Below, in pieces: positions 35,617-43,581 of a stretch of 64,000 nt of DNA. Position 1 is the first letter of the stretch. Every line of letters begins with the position of its first letter. This stretch comes from Cyanidium caldarium (taxonomy: Eukaryota > Rhodophyta > Bangiophyceae > Cyanidiales > Cyanidiaceae): assembly GCA_026184775.1 (NCBI GenBank), contig JANCYW010000009.1:62001-126000 (forward strand), given 5' to 3'. Both the position numbers and the translations under genes were made by a program. Below the pieces are notes generated by a model. That model was given only the letters and a program-made list of their open reading frames with translations. It was not told where the DNA came from and ran no database searches.

Positions 35617-37164
35617 TTACCGTATCATGTCGGGGATCATCGGGAGGGCAGCACCGAACGGGGCCGCCGGCATCGTCGCCATCGACGGCGGAAGCGGTGC
35701 ACCACTGCCACCGTGGCCTGCGGCAACTTCCCCTGTCCCCTCCTGTGGTCGTGTCTCATTCCGTCCGCCTGCATTCGTCAAGTGGCGCTCGTGTCGCGAC
35801 AGCACCAAGAACATGGTATGTTGCATAAACGCCGCACAGGTGAACAACGCCAACCAACTGAAACCGAGGGGAAACGAGAAAAAGTAGAGGTGAAACGCTA
35901 ACATGTAGGCTGCAAACGCTCGCGGCAACACGTACGCCGGAATGCCGCTGCGCCAGGTGAGCATCACGACCACCTCCGCCAGCCACGCCAACACCAACAC
36001 GCAGAACGCGAGCAGCTGGTTGTCGAAAAACTCGAACAAAAAGAACAAAATGCCCGTGATGATGGGCACCAGCACCAGCGCGTGCATCGAACTGCTGAAC
36101 AGCGCCCCGGCGTACGGCGTGCGGTGTCGGGCGTGTTGAATCTCCACGGCGAGTTTGGTGATGCGCGCCTGCACCTCGCGCAACGCAAAGGCGATCAGTG
36201 CGCTGATGGTGAACATCACGTAAACCGAGGTGAGCAGCACGCCCAGTTTCAACAACACGATGTCGGTGAAGTGGGCGGTGCGGGCATACAACTCGCCGAT
36301 GAACACGCGACCGATGTTGTACATGTCGCCGCTGTGTACGTTCAGCACGTAACCGTCGGCGCCGGGGTGCGGTCGCCGCGTCCTCCCGTCCGGCATCGGC
36401 TCGTCACGCAGGAGGTATGCGAATGCATTCAGCGCCACCGTCTCGCTGCCGACAAAGAGCTCCATCACGCTGCGCAGCAGTGGCGACGAGCCAAAACACA
36501 GATGGTGCGCTGGCAACGTCAACCGAAGCATCGACACGTTGTGGGCGCGCCGCGCGTCCTCGCTCAGCAACAGCAACCCCTTCTCGGTGGCGAATTGGTA
36601 TCTCTGTACGCGCGGCAGCAGGCGCTGCAGCAACCAGTGTCGCCAGGCGGGCGCGTGCTGTTCGGACGCCGCCCAGTGACGCGCCGGCGGCACTCGCAGC
36701 TCCACGATATCGTAGGCGCGAATAAAGTGCACCGGGGCGTGGCCGGTGCGCTGCGACTCGGGCACCTGCGCCAACAGCGCCGAGGCGCATCCACACCGGT
36801 TCACGTAGCTCAAGTGCAGCGTGGTGAGCAGCGCCAGCAGCGCCAGGGCGTAGATGAAGCTGGCAACCTCCAACTGCTTGCCGGCACTGCACATGCACCG
36901 CAACATGCCCCGCGAGAGCCACTGTCGCCACGGATAGGACCGTACGCGGTGGCGTGGGTCAGTGCCGCCGTCCAAGGACGCCGACTGCCGCCTCGGGTGA
37001 TACCCCCGATGGCGCAGAAGCGACTCCACAGAGGCCGTCGCCCCCTCTGCCGTTGTCCATCGTTCCGCCTCCGGGACCCTGGTTCGGGAGGGAAGAGAAT
37101 CCACCTCCGCAGAGAATGGACTGGCACCAGGTGCCCCGTCACCAGCCATCCTAGCGTCCTCCAT
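35617..37164 (-). CDS. Membralin (TMEM259), ER-associated degradation membrane protein
   Basis: 515 residues. Membralin is a multi-pass ER protein that joins an ER-associated degradation complex. Visible: an N-terminal disordered part (1-90), a first helix near 97-120 (ASFIYALALLALLTTLHL), a luminal domain (120-290) and a cluster of C-terminal helices. The blocks ITGILFFLFEFFDNQLLAF, VLVLAWLAEVVVMLTW and WLALFTCAAFMQHTMF match the conserved membralin core. An N-glycosylation sequon (HNVS) lies in the luminal part. Two near-adjacent ATGs (37164, 37149) could start it. It is divergent from trehalase with 189 bases between starts. Confidence 0.88.
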   Translation of the reverse strand: MEDARMAGDGAPGASPFSAEVDSLPSRTRVPEAERWTTAEGATASVESLLRHRGYHPRRQSASLDGGTDPRHRVRSYPWRQWLSRGMLRCMCSAGKQLEVASFIYALALLALLTTLHLSYVNRCGCASALLAQVPESQRTGHAPVHFIRAYDIVELRVPPARHWAASEQHAPAWRHWLLQRLLPRVQRYQFATEKGLLLLSEDARRAHNVSMLRLTLPAHHLCFGSSPLLRSVMELFVGSETVALNAFAYLLRDEPMPDGRTRRPHPGADGYVLNVHSGDMYNIGRVFIGELYARTAHFTDIVLLKLGVLLTSVYVMFTISALIAFALREVQARITKLAVEIQHARHRTPYAGALFSSSMHALVLVPIITGILFFLFEFFDNQLLAFCVLVLAWLAEVVVMLTWRSGIPAYVLPRAFAAYMLAFHLYFFSFPLGFSWLALFTCAAFMQHTMFLVLSRHERHLTNAGGRNETRPQEGTGEVAAGHGGSGAPLPPSMATMPAAPFGAALPMIPDMIR

Positions 37165-37353
37165 AGTTCATGGCAACCGACACTCCAACAACCTCTTTCA
37201 GGTCACCGCCGCCAACGCCTCCCGTATCCTGCACCACCACCGCGAGAGCCCCGACACGCTCCGCCACCGAGCGCGAGCGATGCGAGGCGCCGCGCGGGAG
37301 CAGCGCCACCGCGTTCCGCGGAGACCATCGTGCCATCGCTCGTCGCTCATCGC

Positions 37354-39420
37354 ATGTTCCGGCTCGGGTCTCTGGCGGACGAATTCCCCAGCACCACCAT
37401 ATACTGCGCGGCCAACTGCGCCCAGCGGCGTTCCGGTTGCGGCAAGTCGTTGCTGTCGGTGGTGCAACGCATCGGCGTGTTCGACGACTCGAAGCAGTTT
37501 GTGGATTTGCCGCTGCTGTCGGGGCGCACGCCGGAGCGCATCCTCGACTACTGGGACAATGAGTTTGGGCGAGTGGTACAGGAGGAGGAGTTGCAGATCA
37601 CTGAGGATGGCAGCGTGCTGTCGGATGACCCGGACGTGAGCGAGAAGATGGTGCGGGCGGGCGGCGGGCCGCTGAACGACCTGGAGGAGGTGCGCAAGTT
37701 TCTGCTGGAGAATTTCGATTTCTCGCCCGGCGGCGACACCCTGCCGTGGAAGCCGGACGATCTGCCGTCGCCGAGAGAATCTTTCGGGAATGGTGCGGAG
37801 GCGGCATCGGACGGCCATCCGCCGGCGACTCGGTGCGAGCGGCTGTTGCGCGCGCTGCCGCATCCACTGGCGCAGTGGGTCCAGGCGTTGCTGCGGCTGT
37901 GGGGCACGCTCGGTCGTCAAACGTCCCCTGCGGTGTTAGACGAGCCGCAGCGGTACAGCCTGCTGCCGATGCGCTATCCGTTCATTGTGGCCGGCGGCCG
38001 CTTCCGCGAATGCTACTACTGGGACACGTACTTCATCGTGCGCGGCTTGCTGATATGCGACATGTGGAAGACGGCGCGCGGCTGCGTGGAGAACTTGCTC
38101 GACATGGTGGAACGTTTTGGGTTTGTGCCCAACGGCGCGCGAGTGTACTACCTGAACCGGAGCCAGCCGCCGTTCCTGTCGGAGATGGTCATGGCGCTGG
38201 TGGAGACGGCGCCGGCCGACGTCGACCTGGCGGCACTGCTGGATCGAGCGCTGCCGCTGCTGGAGCGCGAATACGCCTTTTTCATGAATCACCGACTGGT
38301 GGAGATGGGCCGCGGTGCGACGCTCAATCGATATCACGCCCCATCGGCCGATGGACCGCGGCCGGAGTCGTTCCGGGAGGACTGGCAGCTGGCCGAGGAG
38401 TGCGGTATGATGGTGCGCGGCGATCCGCGTCGCGAGGAGCTGTTCGTGGCCATCACTGCAGCCGCAGAGAGCGGTTGGGATTTCTCGTCGCGCTGGTGTC
38501 GCGACCGCAAATCGCTGGGCACCATCCGCACCCACAAAGTGGTGCCGGTGTGTCTGAATAGCGTGCTGCTGCGGTATGAGTTGAACCTGGCGCGGTTGCA
38601 TGCCCTGCGGGCGGCGATGACGTCGGGGTCGTCGCGCCCACCGCTGCCGTCGACGCATGCCCTGTTGCAGGCGCCTGCTGCTGCTGCTGCTGCTGCTGCT
38701 GAAACGTCAGCAGCCACCACCGCGTTGCCGCACACCACGACCGCATACCTGGAGGCGGCGCGAACGCGCGCCCAGACCATGCAGACGTATCTGTATCACG
38801 AGGCGCACGGCCAGTGGTTCGATTTTGACGCCGAGTCCAACATGCCCACGTTGCGCACCGCGGGCGGCGTGCAGCGCTGCGTGTGCGCCAGCAACTTTTT
38901 CCCATTGTGGGCGGGTGCGTTGGACGTGCTGCCGGATGCGGACGCCCAGCGCCTAGCCGACCGCGCCGTGCAGACCATGCGCGAGTGCGGTCTGGTGGGG
39001 CGCGCGGGCGTCGCCGCCACGCTCGTAGACGACTCGGGCCTACAGTGGGATTACCCGAATGTCTGGCCTCCGGTGCAGCTGTTGTGGCTGGAGGCGCTCC
39101 AACAGATCGCACAGCGTTGGGCCGGGCAGGTGGTGGCGTTCCAGGCGGCCAAGTTGCGCACGCAGATCGTCACTGCCTTTCTGAACACCGTCTACGCCGG
39201 TTGGCGCAAGACCGGCATCATGTACGAACGATACGACGTGCGTGAGCCGGGGATGCCGGGCGTCGGCGGCGAGTACAACACCCAGACCGGCTTCGGGTGG
39301 ACGAACGGCGTGGTGCTGGTGTTGTTGGAGGCGTTCGCGCCACATTTGTCGGTGTCGAAAGAGGATGAAATCCAAACGGGCTCAGCCGAGAGGTCATCGT
39401 CACACTCGCCAGACGCCTGA
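37354..39420 (+). CDS. Trehalase, GH37
   Basis: 688 residues. Hydrolyses trehalose to two glucose. GH37 signature 1 is present as AGGRFRECYYWDTY (about 210) and signature 2 as QWDYPNVWPP (about 565). The catalytic acid Asp in ESGWDFSSRW and the base Glu in MYERYD are both retained, as is DSKQFVDLPL near the N terminus. There is no signal peptide, so it is probably cytosolic, like neutral or bacterial-type enzymes. An alanine run coded by GCT repeats (38673-38701) is inserted in the catalytic barrel, in a loop near residue 445. The C-terminal 20 residues are Ser-rich. The stop is 7 bases from the stop of the convergent RAB3GAP1 gene. Confidence 0.96.
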   Translation: MFRLGSLADEFPSTTIYCAANCAQRRSGCGKSLLSVVQRIGVFDDSKQFVDLPLLSGRTPERILDYWDNEFGRVVQEEELQITEDGSVLSDDPDVSEKMVRAGGGPLNDLEEVRKFLLENFDFSPGGDTLPWKPDDLPSPRESFGNGAEAASDGHPPATRCERLLRALPHPLAQWVQALLRLWGTLGRQTSPAVLDEPQRYSLLPMRYPFIVAGGRFRECYYWDTYFIVRGLLICDMWKTARGCVENLLDMVERFGFVPNGARVYYLNRSQPPFLSEMVMALVETAPADVDLAALLDRALPLLEREYAFFMNHRLVEMGRGATLNRYHAPSADGPRPESFREDWQLAEECGMMVRGDPRREELFVAITAAAESGWDFSSRWCRDRKSLGTIRTHKVVPVCLNSVLLRYELNLARLHALRAAMTSGSSRPPLPSTHALLQAPAAAAAAAAETSAATTALPHTTTAYLEAARTRAQTMQTYLYHEAHGQWFDFDAESNMPTLRTAGGVQRCVCASNFFPLWAGALDVLPDADAQRLADRAVQTMRECGLVGRAGVAATLVDDSGLQWDYPNVWPPVQLLWLEALQQIAQRWAGQVVAFQAAKLRTQIVTAFLNTVYAGWRKTGIMYERYDVREPGMPGVGGEYNTQTGFGWTNGVVLVLLEAFAPHLSVSKEDEIQTGSAERSSSHSPDA

Positions 39421-39427
39421 GTACCCT

Positions 39428-41830
39428 CTAAAGTACGCGCTGTGTTGTGGCCACGGTGAAATTGTCGGCGGTGATGCAATAAAAGGTGCGCGCGCACACA
39501 CGACCTTCATCGTCCGTTTCTGCCAGCACATATTCCCGAGCGATGGGCGCCTGCTGCACTGCGTGGTCGTGCAAGCCGAAACGCATCCATACCGCCGCCC
39601 GCGCTGCCCACTGCTGGTCATCATTCAGCGACGCGTATCGCTGCTCGAGGAGTGCCTCCGCCAGCAACGGCGCGTCCGGAAACAACGCCCGCAACGCTTG
39701 CGCCAGTTGACACACTTGTTCGGCGTGCTGCACCTCGTCGCAAGCGTGACGCACGCTGCCCAGCCCCAGCACGCTCACATCCCATGTCCCTATATCGATC
39801 GCCTGCACGATCTGCTGCGCATGCTGCACGGCTCGCTGCACCGCCGGGATGCTTTCGCACTCGGTCGCATACGTCTCCGCTAGGGCTCGCACGCTGTGCT
39901 GCAACAGCAGCACCGCCCACTCACCCAGCACTTGCGGCGGCGACATATCCCGCAGCTCGGCGAGCGCCCGATCGCCGGCCTCCACAGGATCGAACAGCAT
40001 CGGCTGCCGCTCCACCGGCAGCGCCGGCGCCTCCTGCCACAACACTTGCCACAGGCCGTCACCGCGCTGCATGCGCTCCGAGAGGGTGTCGTGGTGGTCG
40101 CGCGCATCTCGCGGCGAGAACCAGCGCACAAAGTCGACGAAAGACGCTCGCGGGTTGGCGTGCTTGAAGGCGGCCATATCGGCCCACAACACCCGGCCGG
40201 CGCGACTCGTGCGGAAACGCTGGGCAGCATCCACATCTGGTTGTTGTAACAGCGCGCACTCCTCTTGCTGCAACTGGCGGGAGGTCAGGATCGGCCGCAG
40301 CTGCGTGCGCGGTTCTCGAACGTCGTGCGAGTACGCGTCCTCGGATGGCGCCGGGGATGCATTCGAGTTGTCCGACGAGTCTATCCCTATTTCCGCGCTA
40401 TTCCCCGTCTCCGTACCAGAATCGCTCTTCGCGCGCAACAGCGCCACACAGGCATTCAATAGCTGCAGTTGCTGCTCCATGGCGCCGAGGCGCCAATCCG
40501 GCTCGCCGGGCGGCACACCCGGCACCGACTCCACCTGCGCCCAGTACTCGTGCAGCCGCAACAGGAGCAAATCGAAGAGGCGACGCCAGTGCGGCAGCGA
40601 GCGCACCTGTTGGGCGGCGTACAGCGCCAGCCCGTACACCAGCTGGCCGTGGCCTCGGCGCGCGCCCTGGAATGCCGCATCCAGCGCCTCCTGCGCTACC
40701 GAAACGCCGCTGAGCGTCGCCTCCGACAATTGATGCAGCATCGACTGCACCAGCCGCTGGCCGGTGGCCCGAGCCGCTTTGCCGCGCTCCCGCCAATGGA
40801 TGGGTGGCGGTGATGGTGTTGAGAGAGTGGCATCCGCTGAGGTGTTGATAGTGCTGCGTTGCGCGGCGGCTGCCATGTCCAGTAACGCGACTGCCATATG
40901 CGCGCTGGCGCGACGTCCATCGGCGACAGAACGAGCCGAGCGTCGCAGCGCATCCTCGGCGTCGGGATTCAGCACCACCGATACTGTCCAGCGAGGCGCT
41001 GCCCGGGGTTCCAGTTCAGGCAACTGCGCAAACGATATTGGCGGCCATGAGGTGGTCAGCCGCAGCGCTTGTAATAGCGACGAGGTGCCAGTGCTCATTT
41101 CCTCGTCCACATCGCCGTCGACATCGGCTCGGGCGTCGTCGCCCAGGTCGACAGCCGGCGGCGGCAGCGCCAGCTCGTACGTAAAGGATGCCTCCAACAC
41201 CACCCGCTGCGCGTACATCTCCAAAGATGACACCGAGTGCCCGGTGAGGCGTTCGGCGTGAAAGCGAAACAGTGCATCCAAGTCTGACAGCGATGCCGGC
41301 AGCTCCGCCCGCTCGACCGATTCATACCGCAGCAGATGGCGGGCGGCGTCCACCCCGCGGCCGAGGTACCGCACCCGTCGCGTCACCGAGTCGGTGCATT
41401 GCACGATAACCGGCACCGTATCTGCACCGCCAGCAACTCGCTGCTGCGCCAGGAACGCTGCACCGAGCAGACTCTCGGGTTCCGCATACGGCCCCACCGA
41501 CCGCAGGAGGATGTGGGCGCGCTCTCCAAACAGCCGCGCAATAGCACCCGAACGCTCCAGCACCTCCTCCGGCTCTCGATACCACAACACCTCGACCGCT
41601 GTACCGCTCCGTGACGTCCAGCCACCGATCGGAGACGACTGCGGCCGGTCCCACCACACCCGCTCCCGGTACACGATCGCCCCACCAGCACCTCGCTCTC
41701 TCACTCGATTCTCTAACCGCCCTATCGCATCCTCCAACGCGTGCAACTGTCGCTCCCAACGGGTCTCCCGAGTGTAATCCACTGCATCGTCGACGCCACT
41801 CGTGCTCACTCGCCGTAACTGCTCCCGCAT
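39428..41830 (-). CDS. Rab3 GTPase-activating protein catalytic subunit (RAB3GAP1)
   Basis: 800 residues. The RAB3GAP complex acts on Rab3 as GAP and on Rab18 as exchange factor in ER, lipid-droplet and autophagy trafficking. The diagnostic block is DMAAFKHANPRASFVDFVRWFSPRD (about 555-580 in pieces), which holds the arginine essential for GAP activity in human RAB3GAP1. GDGLWQVLWQEAPALPVERQ and LFDPVEAGDRAL follow as in the family. The protein is shorter than the human one (981) and has Ala/Ser-rich disordered loops. The chosen ATG at 41830 leaves 105 bases to the divergent SF3A2 start. The non-catalytic partner (RAB3GAP2) is not in this window. Confidence 0.85.
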   Translation of the reverse strand: MREQLRRVSTSGVDDAVDYTRETRWERQLHALEDAIGRLENRVRERGAGGAIVYRERVWWDRPQSSPIGGWTSRSGTAVEVLWYREPEEVLERSGAIARLFGERAHILLRSVGPYAEPESLLGAAFLAQQRVAGGADTVPVIVQCTDSVTRRVRYLGRGVDAARHLLRYESVERAELPASLSDLDALFRFHAERLTGHSVSSLEMYAQRVVLEASFTYELALPPPAVDLGDDARADVDGDVDEEMSTGTSSLLQALRLTTSWPPISFAQLPELEPRAAPRWTVSVVLNPDAEDALRRSARSVADGRRASAHMAVALLDMAAAAQRSTINTSADATLSTPSPPPIHWRERGKAARATGQRLVQSMLHQLSEATLSGVSVAQEALDAAFQGARRGHGQLVYGLALYAAQQVRSLPHWRRLFDLLLLRLHEYWAQVESVPGVPPGEPDWRLGAMEQQLQLLNACVALLRAKSDSGTETGNSAEIGIDSSDNSNASPAPSEDAYSHDVREPRTQLRPILTSRQLQQEECALLQQPDVDAAQRFRTSRAGRVLWADMAAFKHANPRASFVDFVRWFSPRDARDHHDTLSERMQRGDGLWQVLWQEAPALPVERQPMLFDPVEAGDRALAELRDMSPPQVLGEWAVLLLQHSVRALAETYATECESIPAVQRAVQHAQQIVQAIDIGTWDVSVLGLGSVRHACDEVQHAEQVCQLAQALRALFPDAPLLAEALLEQRYASLNDDQQWAARAAVWMRFGLHDHAVQQAPIAREYVLAETDDEGRVCARTFYCITADNFTVATTQRVL

Positions 41831-41935
41831 ACGACTTGGTCTGGCGCACACCGCCCACGGAGACGCCCACCGGATGCGCACGTCCGGTGGGATGGACGGA
41901 CCGAGGCACGCTGCTCGTTCGTTCTCCCTCTCCGT

Positions 41936-42409
41936 ATGGACGAGTACGCTCTGCGGAATCGTTTCGGAGCCATAGAGTGCAAGTTGTGCTTGACGGTGCA
42001 CCCGAGTGAGGCCAACTACCTGGTACACACCAAAGGCCGGAGGCACCGTGTTTCGGTGGCTCGACGCGAGGAGGGTGGACGGCAGCGACGAACAGGGGGC
42101 GGTGTCGCTTCGAACGCTGTTGCCCGTGCTGGTGCACTCATAGATGCAGTGCGAGCGCGCGTGGAGTACCTGCCGAACCGAGCAGGGTACCTGGTGCATT
42201 TGGAGAACCTGCGTTCCGGTGGTGAAGTGCCGCCCATTCGATTGGAACCCTCTGGCCGGCGACATCGGCAGCAGCTGTGGGTGGGCGCACACGTCTTGCT
42301 GCAACTCCCGGTAGGCGAGGCGGTGACGCGCATCACGACCCAGGCTGATCGACGCAGAGGCGGTGTGCTGTCGTTGACACTGCACCTTTACACGGCCGTT
42401 AGCAACTGA
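41936..42409 (+). CDS. SF3A2: Splicing factor SF3A subunit 2 (Prp11), short form
   Basis: 157 residues. Part of U2 snRNP SF3a. The C2H2 matrin-type zinc finger is intact: ECKLCLTVHPSEANYLVH, then TKGRRH, followed by a basic helix. The middle (EYLPNRAGYLVHLEN) and the end (RRHRQQLWVGAH, LSLTLHLYTAV) correspond to the conserved YKV and WxYLL/FHFK blocks of Prp11, but loops are strongly reduced; the human protein has 464 residues and yeast Prp11 266. A minimal SF3A2 fits a genome with very few introns. It shares a 105-base divergent promoter region with RAB3GAP1 and converges on the HSDL2-like gene with 30 bases between stops. Confidence 0.85.
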   Translation: MDEYALRNRFGAIECKLCLTVHPSEANYLVHTKGRRHRVSVARREEGGRQRRTGGGVASNAVARAGALIDAVRARVEYLPNRAGYLVHLENLRSGGEVPPIRLEPSGRRHRQQLWVGAHVLLQLPVGEAVTRITTQADRRRGGVLSLTLHLYTAVSN

Positions 42410-42439
42410 CGGCATCGCTCGCACGTCTCTAGCGCATCC

Positions 42440-43348
42440 TCAGAGGCGCGCGCGCTCGTTGTAGACCCCGGGCGGCAGCTTCTGGGGATCGCGCGCGGTG
42501 GACACCCACTCATGGGTGGGCGGCCAGGCGCGCGGCGGCTCGACCGACTCCACGCAGCGGTATGCGCGAAAGTCGTGCACGCCGCGTCGGCGCATGTAGT
42601 CCTCGTCGATCAGCGCCGCGCCATTCACTTGCTCCGCCTGCGCATCGGTCATCAGCAGGCGCACGCAATCGGCCAGAATGGTCGCTTTGCGCCACTGCGA
42701 CCGCTCGCCCAGCTGAAAGTTGATGGTGGCGAACGATTCGATCAGCGTCGCCGGCCACAGCGCCACCGCCACCACCCCGGTGCCGCGCAACTCTCCACCG
42801 AGACCGTGCGCCAACATGGTCATGCCGAACTTGCTCATCATGTATCCGGTCTTGCCGGCCAAAGCGCCGAGTTCGATGGGCGGCGACATGGTAATGATCA
42901 TGCCCGAGCGTTGCCGCAACATGGTCGGCAGCACCGCCCGCGCACAAGCAAACGAACCGCGCGCGTTCACCTCGTGCACCAGATCAAATCGCGACATGGG
43001 CGTGTCCACCACTCGCTTCCACCACAGCGCGCCCGCATTGCACACCAGCAGATCGATGCGGCCGTATCGCTGCCGCACCGCCTCCACCATACGCTCGATA
43101 CTGGCGTCGTCCCGCACGTCCAACGGCACCGGCAGCGCGTCCGGCGCCCCGGCTGCGCGACACTCCTCAGCCACACTGTATATGGTGCCCGGCAGATTGG
43201 CGCGCTCGGTGACCGATTTGGCGGCCACCACGATGGCCATGCGTTCCTCGCGCGCCAGCGTCAGGGCGATCTCCCGACCGATGCCCCGCGACGCCCCAGT
43301 TATCACGGCCACCTTGGGGCCTGACTCCATAGCACTTATCGATGGCAT
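42440..43348 (-). CDS. HSDL2-like short-chain dehydrogenase
   Basis: 302 residues. NAD(P)-binding motif TGASRGIG near residue 18, the N-A-G motif in LLVCNAGALWW, and the catalytic YMMSK. The section SPPIELGALAGKTGYMMSKFG, VVAVALWPATLIESFA and the end GAALIDEDYMRRRGVHDFRAY follow HSDL2 (SDR13C), a peroxisomal/mitochondrial enzyme linked to fatty acid metabolism. The SCP2 sterol-carrier domain that animal HSDL2 carries is absent here. No C-terminal peroxisomal SKL signal is present (ends ERARL). Start MPSISAMESGPKVAV at 43348; a second ATG at 43330 is equally possible. Confidence 0.88.
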   Translation of the reverse strand: MPSISAMESGPKVAVITGASRGIGREIALTLAREERMAIVVAAKSVTERANLPGTIYSVAEECRAAGAPDALPVPLDVRDDASIERMVEAVRQRYGRIDLLVCNAGALWWKRVVDTPMSRFDLVHEVNARGSFACARAVLPTMLRQRSGMIITMSPPIELGALAGKTGYMMSKFGMTMLAHGLGGELRGTGVVAVALWPATLIESFATINFQLGERSQWRKATILADCVRLLMTDAQAEQVNGAALIDEDYMRRRGVHDFRAYRCVESVEPPRAWPPTHEWVSTARDPQKLPPGVYNERARL

Positions 43349-43581
43349 GTCTGCGGGTCTCCCGCAAGCACACCTTCCGCTGACGGTTCCGTCCCTCGGC
43401 GCTGACAGGGAGGTGGACGTCCCCGACGGCGGACTGCGTTCGACCGCCACACCTCTCGCGCCCCGCCGAATCGCCGCGCGTGCGCACCGGGTCGGTGGCC
43501 GTTCGGGGTTGGCGTCGGGCGCTTCCGTGCCTATCTCGTCGACGGTATGCCCCTCTAGTGCACCCCTTGACACACGGGAAA

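Noticed and set aside
37165-37353. N-terminal extension of trehalase through the membralin promoter region
   Set aside because: The frame is open but runs back across the membralin gene on the other strand; the sequence is unlike GH37 N termini and the ATG at 37354 begins at the family-like part.
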